Notes: a model not told the origin generated them from the sequence alone. Positions 1-8,311 are shown, counted from the stretch's first letter. The stretch: DNA of 64,000 bases from Aestuariivirga sp. (GCA_030680855.1 JAUXUN010000055.1:1-64000); one strand, 5' to 3'. Numbers and translations: made by a program.

Positions 1-223
1 TATTACCGGCGCGTGGATCACTCAATTTGCCAAAACAACTCTCAAGACAGGCCATCGCAGTTCTCCTTCAAACTGCAACCCTACTGAATCCCTTCCGCGC
101 TGATCCGCAACCCCAAATCGCCCATATGCGATTCCCCTGCCGCAAGGGGGAGGGGAAAGGGGCCCGTCCTGCGAAGCAGGATGGGATAGGTGAGGGGAGC
201 GAGGTCAAAGTGCCCTCATCTAT

Positions 224-246
224 CCCATGTCATTACATGACATGGG
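224..246. repeat. Perfect inverted repeat (10-bp arms, 3-nt loop)
   Basis: CCCATGTCAT and ATGACATGGG flank a TAC loop. It would form a strong hairpin in RNA or DNA. It is not followed by a T-run, so it looks like a REP-type element rather than a canonical terminator. Confidence 0.75.
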
Positions 247-284
247 CCCCTTTCTTCTCCCGCTTCGCAGGAGAAGACTAAGTA

Positions 285-424
285 AGTTCCTCACGCCGAG
301 GTGCATCGCCCTTGCGATGCCTCGAAGCGCCCTTTTCCAGCAGCCCTTCGAGGCCTTGCTGGCGCAAGGCAGCTCAGGGTGAGGGAGAGCGCTACAAAAT
401 CCGCGCCCGCGGCTCAGTCCGTCT
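285..424. repeat. Palindromic dispersed repeat, copy 1
   Basis: About 135 bp that recur at 1362-1499 in the same orientation with only scattered differences. Each copy holds two potential hairpins, one around GCATCGC...GCGATGC and one around GCCTTGC...GCAAGGC, followed by a conserved GTGAGGGAGAGCGCTACAAA block. The two copies bracket the GNAT toxin/antitoxin-like pair. More copies elsewhere in the genome would be expected for this repeat style. Confidence 0.85.
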
Positions 425-432
425 CGGCAGAG

Positions 433-945
433 TCAAATTTTTGACAGATCGACATACATGACCGGAGACGGCCTCTTATGGTTTGCCTCCGTGTCGAGCA
501 TTGTGAATCCGCATTTTTCATAGAACTTCACAGCGTCTTTTTTCGAGTCGACCATTACGAAGCGGCAGCCAACATGGGGACAAATATATTCTGTTGCGAT
601 ACCCAGGGCCAATTCAACCAGTTGCCGGCCAATGTTTCCCTTTCGACTTTCAGAGTCCACGGCGAGCCTGGCTATCTTGACCGCGGGATAAGTCGAATAG
701 CGATAATCTATTTCGGTGCCAACGAGCTGGTCGCCATCGGTGAGTACTTCTCCGCAAAGTATCGTTATATACGCGCAAATTTTGTTTTTTTCGTCAAACG
801 CGCCGTAGGTCGTTGCCAAAAACCCGTCTTGATACTGCTTGGCGTGCTTCTGCAGGAATGTTTTGAGAGGGGTAAACTTATGGTCACCAAGAGAAAACCC
901 GGTGAGTTTATCACCGGGTTCAATTTTACGGACTGTTATTTCCAT
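433..945 (-). CDS. GNAT N-acetyltransferase, probable toxin of a TA pair
   Basis: A 170-aa single-domain Gcn5-related acetyltransferase. An acetyl-CoA loop region is visible as 'RLAVDSESRKGNIGRQL', where RKGNIG is a variant of the usual R-x-x-G-x-G. The C-terminal 'FYEKCGF' strand-helix signature is also present. Size and layout match TacT/AtaT-like toxins that acetylate aminoacyl-tRNA, and a 63-aa basic protein lies 10 nt upstream on the same strand, where the antitoxin of such operons sits. Its stop codon is about 10 nt from repeat copy 1. That it is a toxin is inferred; a free-standing small-molecule acetyltransferase is the alternative. Confidence 0.8.
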   Translation of the reverse strand: MEITVRKIEPGDKLTGFSLGDHKFTPLKTFLQKHAKQYQDGFLATTYGAFDEKNKICAYITILCGEVLTDGDQLVGTEIDYRYSTYPAVKIARLAVDSESRKGNIGRQLVELALGIATEYICPHVGCRFVMVDSKKDAVKFYEKCGFTMLDTEANHKRPSPVMYVDLSKI

Positions 946-955
946 AGAATCGCTT

Positions 956-1147
956 TTAGCGAGACTGCGTTTTCAATACGAAATGACTCTTACCTGACTT
1001 GCTCATGTCCCGCACCATGGCAACTCCGCGCTTCACACTTTCCTTTGCGGCAGCTTTTGGCTTCCCATAAGTTACCTGATCACGAAACTTTTTTGCGTCT
1101 GCGCCGGTCAAAGTCACTCGTCCAAACGCATTGGACTTAATGCTCAT
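956..1147 (-). CDS. Small basic protein, probable antitoxin of the GNAT toxin
   Basis: 63 aa, rich in Lys, and not the usual DUF1778 ribbon-helix-helix partner of GNAT toxins. The N-terminal 'FGRVTLTGADAKKF' is followed by a helical Lys/Ala/Val stretch. It comes first in the operon, 10 nt before the acetyltransferase, with a good ribosome site (AAGGAG) upstream of its ATG. The promoter overlaps a palindromic operator, which suits autorepression. The antitoxin role is inferred from position; I recall similar unnamed proteins next to GNAT genes but cannot name a family. Confidence 0.65.
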   Translation of the reverse strand: MSIKSNAFGRVTLTGADAKKFRDQVTYGKPKAAAKESVKRGVAMVRDMSKSGKSHFVLKTQSR

Positions 1148-1205
1148 AACTGGCTCCTTTCTGATTTGGTCCTTTGCTGTCTTAATGCAGCTTGGTTAAG
1201 TGTGA

Positions 1206-1244
1206 GTTATAGTCTCATACTGCAAATTGCAAATATAATTTGCA
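1206..1244 (-). promoter_or_regulatory. Promoter with TGCAAAT operator of the GNAT operon
   Basis: On the minus strand TTTGCA is followed after 16 nt by TATAAC, a sigma70-like promoter. The -35 region lies inside a perfect inverted repeat, TGCAAAT-ATA-ATTTGCA (1228-1244), and a third TGCAAAT half-site abuts it at 1221-1227. This is the expected design of an autoregulated toxin-antitoxin operon. Confidence 0.65.
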
Positions 1245-1361
1245 CCAGCGCGACAACATTTCCGTACCAACACCAACTTAACTAATTGAAATATATCAGT
1301 TATTTTTATATCTCAAAAACCCCGTCCGCAGCTTATGTCTGCCTGCGATCCACAAACAAGT

Positions 1362-1499
1362 CCCTCACGGCTCGAGGTGCATCGCTCTTGCGATGCCTCG
1401 AAGCGCCCGCTTCCACCAGCCCTTCGAGGCCTTGCTGGCGCAAGGCACCTCAGGGTGAGGGAGAGCGCTACAAAATCCGCGCCCGCGGCTCCGTCCCTC
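1362..1499. repeat. Palindromic dispersed repeat, copy 2
   Basis: Second copy of the repeat at 285-424, in the same orientation, with the same two hairpins and the same GAGAGCGCTACAAA block. Together the copies flank the GNAT pair. Confidence 0.85.
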
Positions 1500-1553
1500 C
1501 ACCCCTGAACCGTAGCGGGTGTTGGACCTTTTGGCGCGCCATGCTAGTTCTGT

Positions 1554-1886
1554 TTGATGTTTTTTCTGGCCGTATCCTTTGCAGCAGTCGCCATCCCGTA
1601 TGGTTTCGAGCGACTCTATTTTATGAAAACATTTGGGCCGTTTGCAGTTCTCTTCAGGCTGTTAGTTTTTCAGTGGAGTATTTTACTTGCAGGAGAAGTC
1701 ATCCTCGACAATCGATTGGGCCAGTCATTGCCCAGTTGGGTCAAATCCGTCGGTTCGGCAGTTGGATTCATCTCTTTCATAGCGATTGCCATTACGCCGC
1801 TCGTTGCGTTCGTAGCAGCTTTGGTGGCCATGATCGTCATTGCAGCCGAACGGTACCGGAGAAGGTCTTGGAAAAGTCCAGATTGA
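1554..1886 (+). CDS. Small hydrophobic membrane protein, unknown function
   Basis: 110 aa, from a TTG (or ATG three bases on) just after repeat copy 2. The sequence has three to four hydrophobic segments separated by short polar stretches and ends with a basic tail (ERYRRRSWK), suggesting an inner-membrane protein with a cytoplasmic C-terminus. No family recognised and no strong ribosome site seen. It could be a remnant of a longer gene, since its 5' end abuts the repeat. Confidence 0.4.
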   Translation: MMFFLAVSFAAVAIPYGFERLYFMKTFGPFAVLFRLLVFQWSILLAGEVILDNRLGQSLPSWVKSVGSAVGFISFIAIAITPLVAFVAALVAMIVIAAERYRRRSWKSPD

Positions 1887-1902
1887 GCCACTATTTGTTT
1901 CA

Positions 1903-3264
1903 CTAAAGAATCCTCACCCTCGGCTCTGCCCGTCTTCGTAGCATCAGGTCGCTCACGGCCCAAACCAGGGCGTCGAGGCGGTCGGGGCTTTTCTGGCCTT
2001 CGCCGATGGCGGAGCACATTTCATCTTCCAGCGCAGCGAAGGCGCCGACGTGGGAAACCCTGCCCTGTTCATACAAAGCCGCCACCGGCTCCGCCCTCGC
2101 CTGTTTGCCGCGCGTGGCGTGCACGCTGCGGAACGGCAGGTCCGGGTCCACCTCGCGCAGCACCTGTTCCACCATGGCGCCGCCCTGGTTTATTTCGGCA
2201 ACGATGCGGTCGGCATCGCGCGCATGGTAAAGCGCTACAATCTTCCTCGCCCATTGCGCCGGCCTTAATCCTTGGGCGGAGCAATCATCCAAAACATAGC
2301 ATCTGCCATCAACGCCGAGGCCGGCGCAGACAATGCCACAGGCGTTGTTCTTCTTGCCGAAGCCCGCCGGCGGATCCACCGCCACGACAACACGTTTCAA
2401 CTCAGGCGCACATGAAACCCGGGCGTTCTCAATATGGTCGCGCTTGAAAATCGCGCCGGGATCATCCTCAATCAGTTCGCCATGCAGCTCCTGCCGCCCC
2501 AGCGTGGTTTCGCCATAGCGTTTCAGCACCTCGTCGAGAAAAGGTTTTGCCAGGTTCCGGCTGTTGTCGAAGGTCGTGGAACGGCTCGTCACCGTGCCAT
2601 CGTCCGCCAGCAAGCGTTTCAACAGCGGGATGGGCCGTGGCGTTGTGGTAATCACCGCCCTTGGATTTTCCCCCAGCCGCAAAGCGAATTGCAGCATATT
2701 CCAGACATGCTCGTTGTGTTTCCATTTCGCCAGCTCGTCGCACCAGGCCGCATCGAATTGCGGGCCCCGCAATCCGTCGGGCTCTTCCGCCGTGAACACC
2801 TGTGCCACACAGCCATTGGGCCAGGTGAGCAGGCGCTTCGTGGGCTCGAACACGGGCCGCCAGCTTTCGTCGTGAATGGCAAGCAGGCCCGACACGCCTT
2901 CGATCATCACCATGCGGGCCTCATCGAAAGTCGGCGCCACAATTGCAATGCGCTGGGCCAGCTGGCCTGTATCAAGTCCCTGCCCCGTGGCCCGCGCCTT
3001 CACCCATTCCGCTCCGGCCCTTGTCTTTCCTGCGCCACGCCCGCCGAGAATGAGCCAGCTTCGCCAATCGCCCGGCGGCGGCGTCTGGTCGCCGCGTGCC
3101 CACAGTCCAAACCAGTCGTGGTCAAGTTCGTCATGCTGCAGTGGTTCAATTTCTTTAAGAGCTTCCGGCACTCTCCCAAGAGTCCGCAAGCGCTTCAAGA
3201 CGCCTTGCAAGCGCAAGCCTGGTGGCATCGTCGATGATGAGACGTCCAGTTCGCTCTGCGTCAT
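1903..3264 (-). CDS. Phage/GTA-type terminase large subunit
   Basis: 453 aa, the motor ATPase and nuclease that packages phage or gene-transfer-agent DNA. Walker A is LGGRGAGKT (about residues 73-81), followed by 'AGAEWV' as in GTA-type terminases. A Walker B-like 'FDAAWCDELAKW' and a C-terminal RNase-H-like nuclease domain beginning 'VVVAVDPP' follow. The track ORF starts 43 codons earlier, but MTQSELD is chosen because the earlier part runs deep into the upstream gene. The start still overlaps the terminase-small-subunit-like gene by about 110 bp. No portal, capsid or tail genes follow, so this is a packaging remnant or stand-alone gene. Confidence 0.85.
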   Translation of the reverse strand: MTQSELDVSSSTMPPGLRLQGVLKRLRTLGRVPEALKEIEPLQHDELDHDWFGLWARGDQTPPPGDWRSWLILGGRGAGKTRAGAEWVKARATGQGLDTGQLAQRIAIVAPTFDEARMVMIEGVSGLLAIHDESWRPVFEPTKRLLTWPNGCVAQVFTAEEPDGLRGPQFDAAWCDELAKWKHNEHVWNMLQFALRLGENPRAVITTTPRPIPLLKRLLADDGTVTSRSTTFDNSRNLAKPFLDEVLKRYGETTLGRQELHGELIEDDPGAIFKRDHIENARVSCAPELKRVVVAVDPPAGFGKKNNACGIVCAGLGVDGRCYVLDDCSAQGLRPAQWARKIVALYHARDADRIVAEINQGGAMVEQVLREVDPDLPFRSVHATRGKQARAEPVAALYEQGRVSHVGAFAALEDEMCSAIGEGQKSPDRLDALVWAVSDLMLRRRAEPRVRIL

Positions 3265-3811
3265 CGCGCCGATTTTCCCTGTGTTCGATATCGAGAATCT
3301 TGACGGTGAGGCTGGCGAGCTGGTGCAGGCCGCGCAGCGCGTCGTCCGTATCAATTTTTTCGCCCAGCGCACGGCGCGCTTCGAGCCCGGCAAGGGTGCT
3401 GGTCACCAGGTCGCGCAACCGCTTCGTGGTTTTCACCGGGCCGCCGGCGCCAAAGGTTTTTGGCCTTCGGGCCCGCCAGCTTTCACGGTGGGCCACGCTA
3501 TAAAAACTGTCTGCGCAAATGCCGTGGCGCTCGCATATATCCCGGACTGTGAATTCCCCGCTTTCATATTCAAGGCGGACGCCCGGCCAATCCACCCTGC
3601 GCCTTGGTGGAAAGGCGGCAAGTCCGCGCGCAATGCGGGCGCGATTGCGGCGCGTGGGCCAGTTCTCTTTTCTGCGTCGCAGGGCCATGGCGCTTATGCT
3701 GGTGCCATATTGCACGGCGACAACAGGAAGCGGATCGTCGCCGTCTTCATAGGCCTTGCGGATTGCGGCCCAGTCGGGAGCGGGCAACGCCGGCATTTCC
3801 GGTGCTGTCAT
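3155..3811 (-). CDS. Terminase small-subunit-like HTH protein, copy 1
   Basis: 218 aa from MTAPEMPAL. Two helix-turn-helix-like repeats near the N-terminus ('AVQYGTSISAMALRRR' and 'ICERHGICADSFY') follow 'W..IRKAYEDG' and 'VRLEYESGE' motifs, which suits DNA recognition by a small terminase. The C-terminal half is helical and ends 'LARRLEALADSW'. It directly precedes and overlaps terL. A paralogue at 15529-16245 shares domain order, the ADSW end and 5' flanking DNA. The terminase assignment rests mainly on the terL neighbour. Confidence 0.7.
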   Translation of the reverse strand: MTAPEMPALPAPDWAAIRKAYEDGDDPLPVVAVQYGTSISAMALRRRKENWPTRRNRARIARGLAAFPPRRRVDWPGVRLEYESGEFTVRDICERHGICADSFYSVAHRESWRARRPKTFGAGGPVKTTKRLRDLVTSTLAGLEARRALGEKIDTDDALRGLHQLASLTVKILDIEHRENRRDDAERTGRLIIDDATRLALARRLEALADSWESAGSS

Positions 3812-3820
3812 TTCTTCTAA

Positions 3821-3893
3821 CCCAATTGTGGAGAATAGCCGTTTATAGCGAAACGACCGTACGGTGTCAAGCACTGTTTTCCTATGAAAGGAA
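3821..3893 (-). promoter_or_regulatory. Conserved upstream region of terminase-like gene, copy 1
   Basis: The block CCAATTGTGGAGAATAGCCG plus the following ~45 bp is almost identical to 16251-16318, upstream of the paralogous gene. Coding parts of the two genes have diverged more, so the conserved upstream DNA is probably a promoter or operator. Confidence 0.6.
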
Positions 3894-4071
3894 TTTTATT
3901 TTTGGACTTGCGTAGAGAATGCGGGAACCATTTCGGCCAGCCGCAGTTTCATGGGGAACTTCCCGGTCCAATTCCCGCAAAACTTGAAAAGGACCGGGTG
4001 TTGCCGCCGCAAACAATCCTGTGGCGCTGATTGCTGGTTTTACAGGTCCCCACTTGGCCCGCAATCTAAAG

Positions 4072-4102
4072 AACCCCGTCACCGAAAAGTGGCGGGGTTT
4101 TT
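4072..4102. terminator. Rho-independent terminator-like hairpin
   Basis: AACCCCG...CGGGGTT stem with further pairing inside, followed by TTTTT on the plus strand. It lies just downstream of the minus-strand gene ending at 4128 and may act in both directions. Confidence 0.6.
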
Positions 4103-4127
4103 CATTGCAAACTCAGAAGAGCTGCGC

Positions 4128-4352
4128 TCAGGCGTCCTGGTTGCGCATTTCCTCGATGACGGCTTCCGGGTTGGAAACATCATTGGCGGACTTGCGGCGC
4201 ACCACTTTCGGTCCACCGCCGGTGTTCTCGGGAGTCTCCGCCAGCCCCTCCTCGGCCTTAGACGTTCCGGATTGCGGCAGGCCCTCATCCACTTCGAGAT
4301 CCTCGTTTTCCTCGCGCTCGATGCGGGTTTTTGGTTCTTGCCTGCCGGTCAT
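4128..4352 (-). CDS. Small acidic hypothetical protein
   Basis: 74 aa from MTGRQEPK, hydrophilic and charged, with many Glu and Asp and probably disordered. It starts one base after the stop of the gene upstream, so the two are translationally coupled. A terminator-like hairpin follows. No family recognised; in a packaging-remnant neighbourhood it may be a phage accessory protein. Confidence 0.5.
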   Translation of the reverse strand: MTGRQEPKTRIEREENEDLEVDEGLPQSGTSKAEEGLAETPENTGGGPKVVRRKSANDVSNPEAVIEEMRNQDA

Positions 4353-4353
4353 T

Positions 4354-4677
4354 TCACAGGCTCCAGCTTGCCTTGCCAAGCCACGCGCCATCCACCTTCT
4401 TCCACGATACGCCCATGAAGGTGGCCTTGGTCATGCAGCCAGACTTGTTCTTGAGGCGCGAGAGAACTTGCGGGAGCTTGCGCTTCACCGGTTTGTTTTT
4501 CTGCGCGGCGTGTTCGCGCTTGTGGAAAAGCTTGAGGGCGGTCACATATTCCTCGGGCGTAATGTTGGGCCAGCGCGCGTAAAGCCCCTTGATCTGCTCG
4601 TCGTGCGGCAGATGCCGGGTTTCACCGAGGTAATCCGCCTGGCGGGCCGCATCATCCATCCGGTTTGCGCTGCCCAT
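4354..4677 (-). CDS. Conserved hypothetical protein in phage remnant
   Basis: 107 aa from MGSANRMDD, chosen over the 125-aa track ORF because AGGGAG lies 8 nt before this ATG. 'LYARWPNITPEEYVTALKLFHKRE' reads like an amphipathic helical region, followed by a very basic segment (KNKPVKRKLPQVLSRLKNK). It could bind nucleic acid. Its stop is one base from the next start (4352). Function unknown. Confidence 0.55.
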   Translation of the reverse strand: MGSANRMDDAARQADYLGETRHLPHDEQIKGLYARWPNITPEEYVTALKLFHKREHAAQKNKPVKRKLPQVLSRLKNKSGCMTKATFMGVSWKKVDGAWLGKASWSL

Positions 4678-4743
4678 TTTTTGATCTCCCTGTATTCGCA
4701 TTTGAAGTGTCATGAACAACGCGGCAATCAAGAATTCGTTCCG

Positions 4744-4944
4744 TTAGCCCCGGCGCTTGAGGAGTTCAACGGAGACGCGGCGTTGCGAAGGGATTTTTCC
4801 GACAATTTTTTTCCAGAATTCAAGGCCCACTTCCACGTCGGCTGCTGCCTCGTGAATGGCCCGCAGCATGGGCAGCCTTCCGCCGTCCTGGCAGAACAAG
4901 CCATCCCTGGCTGAAATCTCGGAATGAACCAGGTTACTTCTCAT
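4744..4944 (-). CDS. Small hypothetical protein
   Basis: 66 aa from MRSNLVHSE. Mixed charged and hydrophobic composition, no membrane segment, basic C-terminal end (SQRRVSVELLKRRG). It precedes the 107-aa gene on the same strand. No recognisable family; kept because codon composition and position fit the minus-strand cluster. Confidence 0.4.
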   Translation of the reverse strand: MRSNLVHSEISARDGLFCQDGGRLPMLRAIHEAAADVEVGLEFWKKIVGKIPSQRRVSVELLKRRG

Positions 4945-5131
4945 TGAATCGCTTTCAAACAACGAATTGCATTCGCGGAAACCCGCAGGATCCCGCCTTC
5001 TTCCACATTAACCATTTTGCGCCGGCTTGGTTCCCTGGGCTGCAAAAATTCCAATGCGCCCGGAGCAGTGGAACCAATTTTAGGATCATGCATTTCAAAT
5101 CCGGTATCAAAAACCGAAAGGAATACATACC

Positions 5132-5422
5132 ATGAACAGCAATGACAAAAAGCCAGATCCCTGGACCAGCAACATGAACGAAAGCTCCAACAGCACAACC
5201 ATCGCCATTATTGTTGCTGCCCTCGTTTTGGTTGTGGGCGCCTTCATATTTTTTGGCAGCACCTCGACGACGGCGCCTGACGGGCAGCAGTTGACACAGA
5301 ACAGCATGCCTCCGGCGCCGATCACCGAGCCTGCTACGCCGCTGCCTGCGGAGCCCCCGGCGAATGAACCTGCAACAGCGCCGGCCACACCGCCAGCCGA
5401 TGCGCCGGCTGCCGACCCCTAG
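5132..5422 (+). CDS. Single-pass membrane protein with Pro/Ala-rich tail
   Basis: 96 aa. A short polar N-terminus is followed by one strong transmembrane segment (IAIIVAALVLVVGAFIFF, about residues 24-41). A low-complexity Pro/Ala/Glu/Thr tail, probably periplasmic, follows. No family assigned; such small anchors are common in Hyphomicrobiales. A terminator lies 40 nt downstream, so it is probably monocistronic. Confidence 0.65.
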   Translation: MNSNDKKPDPWTSNMNESSNSTTIAIIVAALVLVVGAFIFFGSTSTTAPDGQQLTQNSMPPAPITEPATPLPAEPPANEPATAPATPPADAPAADP

Positions 5423-5461
5423 GTTGATGCAACCAGCTGTCAATTAGCGCAACTCGGGGAA

Positions 5462-5493
5462 AAGCCTTCATCCAAATGATGGGGGCTTTTTCG
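5462..5493 (+). terminator. Rho-independent terminator
   Basis: AAAGCC...GGGCTTT stem with internal TCATC/GATGG pairing, followed by a run of T, located 40 nt after the 96-aa membrane protein gene. Confidence 0.75.
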
Positions 5494-5589
5494 TTGCAAA
5501 TGAGGGGGTTGGAACCTTTCAGGCTCTCCCGCGTTATTGCTGCTCAGAAGGGGTTTTTTCTATACTTAACAAACATAAGGAGTTTTCCC

Positions 5590-5943
5590 ATGAAAAGTTT
5601 CTTCCTCGCCTCCGCCGTTGCGGCAACGCTGGCGCTTGCAATGCCAACCGCCGCTGATGCCAAGACCAACGTCCAGATTTACTTCGGCGTGCCGCACTAC
5701 GGCTACCAGATGGGCCCTGATTACCGTTTCCGCTCGGGTTACGGCTGGTACCAGGATCGCAATTACTATAACCGCGGGCGCCTGTCCTGCGGTGAAGCCA
5801 AATGGCGCGTACGCGATAAAGGCTACCGGAATGTGGCCACGATTGAATGCCGGGGCGCTACCTACACGTTCAAGGCGCGGCGTGGCGGCAACCGGGTCAC
5901 CGTCTACGTGAATTCCTGGAATGGACGCGTCTGGCGCGGCTAG
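5590..5943 (+). CDS. Secreted hypothetical protein, Tyr/Arg-rich
   Basis: 117 aa from an ATG preceded by AAGGAG; the track ORF start 38 codons earlier lacks such a site. The N-terminal 'MKSFFLASAVAATLALAMPTAADA' is a clear Sec signal peptide. The mature part is rich in Tyr, Gly and Arg and holds two Cys that could form a disulfide (LSCGEAKW and TIECRGA). Resembles small uncharacterised periplasmic proteins of Hyphomicrobiales; function unknown. Confidence 0.7.
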   Translation: MKSFFLASAVAATLALAMPTAADAKTNVQIYFGVPHYGYQMGPDYRFRSGYGWYQDRNYYNRGRLSCGEAKWRVRDKGYRNVATIECRGATYTFKARRGGNRVTVYVNSWNGRVWRG

Positions 5944-6062
5944 AAACGTCGCAAGGGTCGGCGGGCTCCACGTGAGCCCGCTGACGCAGCGCGGTCAAAT
6001 TTCATAAAATTGGATTTGTATATTTCAGCGCTCCTTATACCTTGGAAAAAGGAGCGCAGCCC

Positions 6063-6308
6063 ATGGAAATGCCCTTTACCTTTGAAAGCGCTGTCGTTCG
6101 ACGCCCGACCGGCTATTTCAGCCCGGAGCGGTTGACGACGCTCAAGAACATTTTCGAAACGGTTTGCGATGAGGCCGCGATTCCCGTTGACGCCAGCGGC
6201 GACCGAAATGCCCTCGCCACCAAAATCCTGGTCACGAGTGAAACCATCGAGTCGGAAATGATGCTGGTGCTCGCAGCCATGCAGGCCGCCATGGATGGCC
6301 GGCGCTAG
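6063..6308 (+). CDS. Conserved hypothetical protein
   Basis: 81 aa from MEMPFTFES, with AAAGGAG just upstream deciding the start over the track ORF. Soluble and helical, with 'FSPERLTTLKNIFETVCDEAAIP' resembling the small cytosolic proteins of unknown function common in Hyphomicrobiales. It converges on the molybdopterin oxidoreductase, two bases away. Confidence 0.6.
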   Translation: MEMPFTFESAVVRRPTGYFSPERLTTLKNIFETVCDEAAIPVDASGDRNALATKILVTSETIESEMMLVLAAMQAAMDGRR

Positions 6309-6310
6309 GA

Positions 6311-8311
6311 TCACAGCTTAATCAGTTCGACTTCAATTCCGTGAACCGCGGTGCTGTCGGCGATGTCGGTGCGCAGGCCTGGGTTCAGGATGTTGATGTT
6401 GCATTCCCCCTTCGTGAGACTGGGCCAGCGGCTTTTGTGGGCAAGGGCCACGCCTTCGGGCACGTCGGCGGAAACATCCACGGCAAGCTCGATGCTGCCG
6501 GCCTTGGTTGAAAGCCTGACGATGTCGCCCTGCGCCAGTTTCCTTAGCGCCACGTCGCGGGCGTTAAGGTGCAGCTTGGCAGAGCCGAGTTGTGCGGCGA
6601 TTTTGGGGTCGTTGCCGTAGCTTGAATTCATCAGCCACTCGCCGGCGGGGGTGAGCAGGCGGAGGCGGCCTTCTTCCGGCGCTTCGTCGGCATGGGCCAC
6701 GGGAACTGCCGGATGCCCCTGCTCCGCGAGCCTTTCGCTGCGCACTTCGATACGGCCGGACGGCGTTGCAAAGGTGAGCCCTTCAAATTGTACGCGCGGC
6801 ACCGGGAAAAGCCGCGCCGTGCCCATTTCCTTCAGATCGTCGAATGTTCCTTCAAATGAAGTCTGCTTCAGCAGGCGCGCGATCATGGACTCGTCGCTTT
6901 CGAACAGCTCAGGCTCGTTGAAGCCCATGGCCGCAGCCAGCCTGCGGAAGATTTCCTGGTTGGGCAGCGACTGGCCGTGGGGTTCCGCCGTTTTCAGTTG
7001 CGCGGACACCGTGTCGTGGAAATAGGGGAAGATGATATCGTCGAATTCGAGGAAGCTGGCGGCGGGCAGGACATAGTCGGCGTAGACGGCCGTATCGGTC
7101 ATGAAGAGGTCTGCCACGACGGCGAACAGGTCCTCGCGCGCCAGGCCTTCGCGGATGGCTTTCGTGCCGGGGCTGGAGGCCACGATGTTATTGTTCCAGG
7201 TGAAGAGTGCCTGGACTTTTTTCGGATCGTTGAGGTGCGCGGCCAGATCCATGTGGCTGACGGTGGCCGCTGCGCCGCCCGCAATGAAGCCCGCATCCAC
7301 GCCGCGGGTTTCGCTGCCGTTCATGTAGCAGAAGCCGGCACCGGGTTTGCCCAGTTGCCCCGTCGCGATATTGAGCAGCGGCAGGGCGCGGAACACATTG
7401 CCGCCCTTCGGCTGGCGCTGCACGCCCTGGCCGAGCCAGAGCAGCGAGGGCCCCTGCGCAAATACAAGCGCCGCCTTTTCGATCAGCGCCGCGTCAACGC
7501 CCGTCAAGGCTGCGGTGTGCTCAGTTGTGGCGGCGTCGATCTCCGCTTCGACGTCGTCAAATCCCAATACATGCTTCTCGATAAAGGCCCGGTCAAACAG
7601 GCCCGTCTTCTTGATGACATGCAGCATTCCGAAGGCCAGCGCCGCATCGCTGCCCGGACGCAACTGCAGGTGAATGTCCGCGAGTTTCGCTGTGCCGGTG
7701 GCAATGGGGTCGACGACAACGAGCGCTGCGCCCGTGGATTTTACCCAGCCTGAGTGCATGTGCGGCGCGCTGTGCGAAGGGTTGGCGCCCCAGATCATCA
7801 GGCAGCGGGCATTGGCAATCTGCTCGGGATCAAAGCCCGACAGTGAGGTGCCGAACATGTCAGCCAGCGCCACATGGCCTGCCTTGTTGCATACGGTGTC
7901 GGGGTCCACTTCCGTGGCGCCGAGGCGGTTGAAGAAGCGGCCGGGAAAGCCGCCGGCGATCATCGACAGGGTGCCGGTGTAGTGGGTGTGATAGATCGTG
8001 CGCGGATCGCTGATCTTTTTCAGCCGCGCCGCGATATCGGCAAGTGCGGCATCCCAGGAGACGGGCTCGAAAACGCCAGCGCCCTTTTTGCCAACACGGC
8101 GCAGCGGCACCGAGAGGCGCCTTCCGGCATCGCGGAACACGCCGTTATAGGCAATGGCGCATTTCCCGCAGAGCTTTCCCCGGCTCACGTGATGCTCGCG
8201 GTCGCCCATCACATTCTGGATCACGCCGCCCCGCACCCGCACCGACATGCCGCAGGCATCATAACAATCGCGCGGGCATGTGGTTTTGATGAACGTGTCG
8301 GTTTCGGGCAT
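6311..8311 (-). CDS. Molybdopterin-dependent oxidoreductase (formate dehydrogenase/DMSO reductase superfamily)
   Basis: 666 aa, starting at MPETDTF with AAGGAG 7 nt upstream. The N-terminal 4Fe-4S motif is CPRDCYDAC...GKLCGKC. The molybdopterin domain includes 'MIWGANPSHSAPHMHSGW' and 'WLGQGVQRQPKGGN', and a C-terminal molydopterin-dinucleotide-binding barrel follows ('LHLNARDVALRKLAQGD'). It belongs to cytoplasmic anaerobic-dehydrogenase-like enzymes of unproven substrate. No partner electron-transfer subunit sits next to it. Confidence 0.88.
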   Translation of the reverse strand: MPETDTFIKTTCPRDCYDACGMSVRVRGGVIQNVMGDREHHVSRGKLCGKCAIAYNGVFRDAGRRLSVPLRRVGKKGAGVFEPVSWDAALADIAARLKKISDPRTIYHTHYTGTLSMIAGGFPGRFFNRLGATEVDPDTVCNKAGHVALADMFGTSLSGFDPEQIANARCLMIWGANPSHSAPHMHSGWVKSTGAALVVVDPIATGTAKLADIHLQLRPGSDAALAFGMLHVIKKTGLFDRAFIEKHVLGFDDVEAEIDAATTEHTAALTGVDAALIEKAALVFAQGPSLLWLGQGVQRQPKGGNVFRALPLLNIATGQLGKPGAGFCYMNGSETRGVDAGFIAGGAAATVSHMDLAAHLNDPKKVQALFTWNNNIVASSPGTKAIREGLAREDLFAVVADLFMTDTAVYADYVLPAASFLEFDDIIFPYFHDTVSAQLKTAEPHGQSLPNQEIFRRLAAAMGFNEPELFESDESMIARLLKQTSFEGTFDDLKEMGTARLFPVPRVQFEGLTFATPSGRIEVRSERLAEQGHPAVPVAHADEAPEEGRLRLLTPAGEWLMNSSYGNDPKIAAQLGSAKLHLNARDVALRKLAQGDIVRLSTKAGSIELAVDVSADVPEGVALAHKSRWPSLTKGECNINILNPGLRTDIADSTAVHGIEVELIKL

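Larger units (their letters stand above)
1..432. other. Intergenic region rich in palindromes
   Basis: No convincing gene is seen here. The stretch carries palindromic blocks typical of dispersed intergenic repeats in Hyphomicrobiales: a 10-bp perfect inverted repeat at 224-246, a CTTCTCC...GGAGAAG hairpin near 251-275, and a longer two-hairpin repeat from about 285. The ORF at 27-281 follows palindromes and has no coding features, so it is not annotated. Confidence 0.6.
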
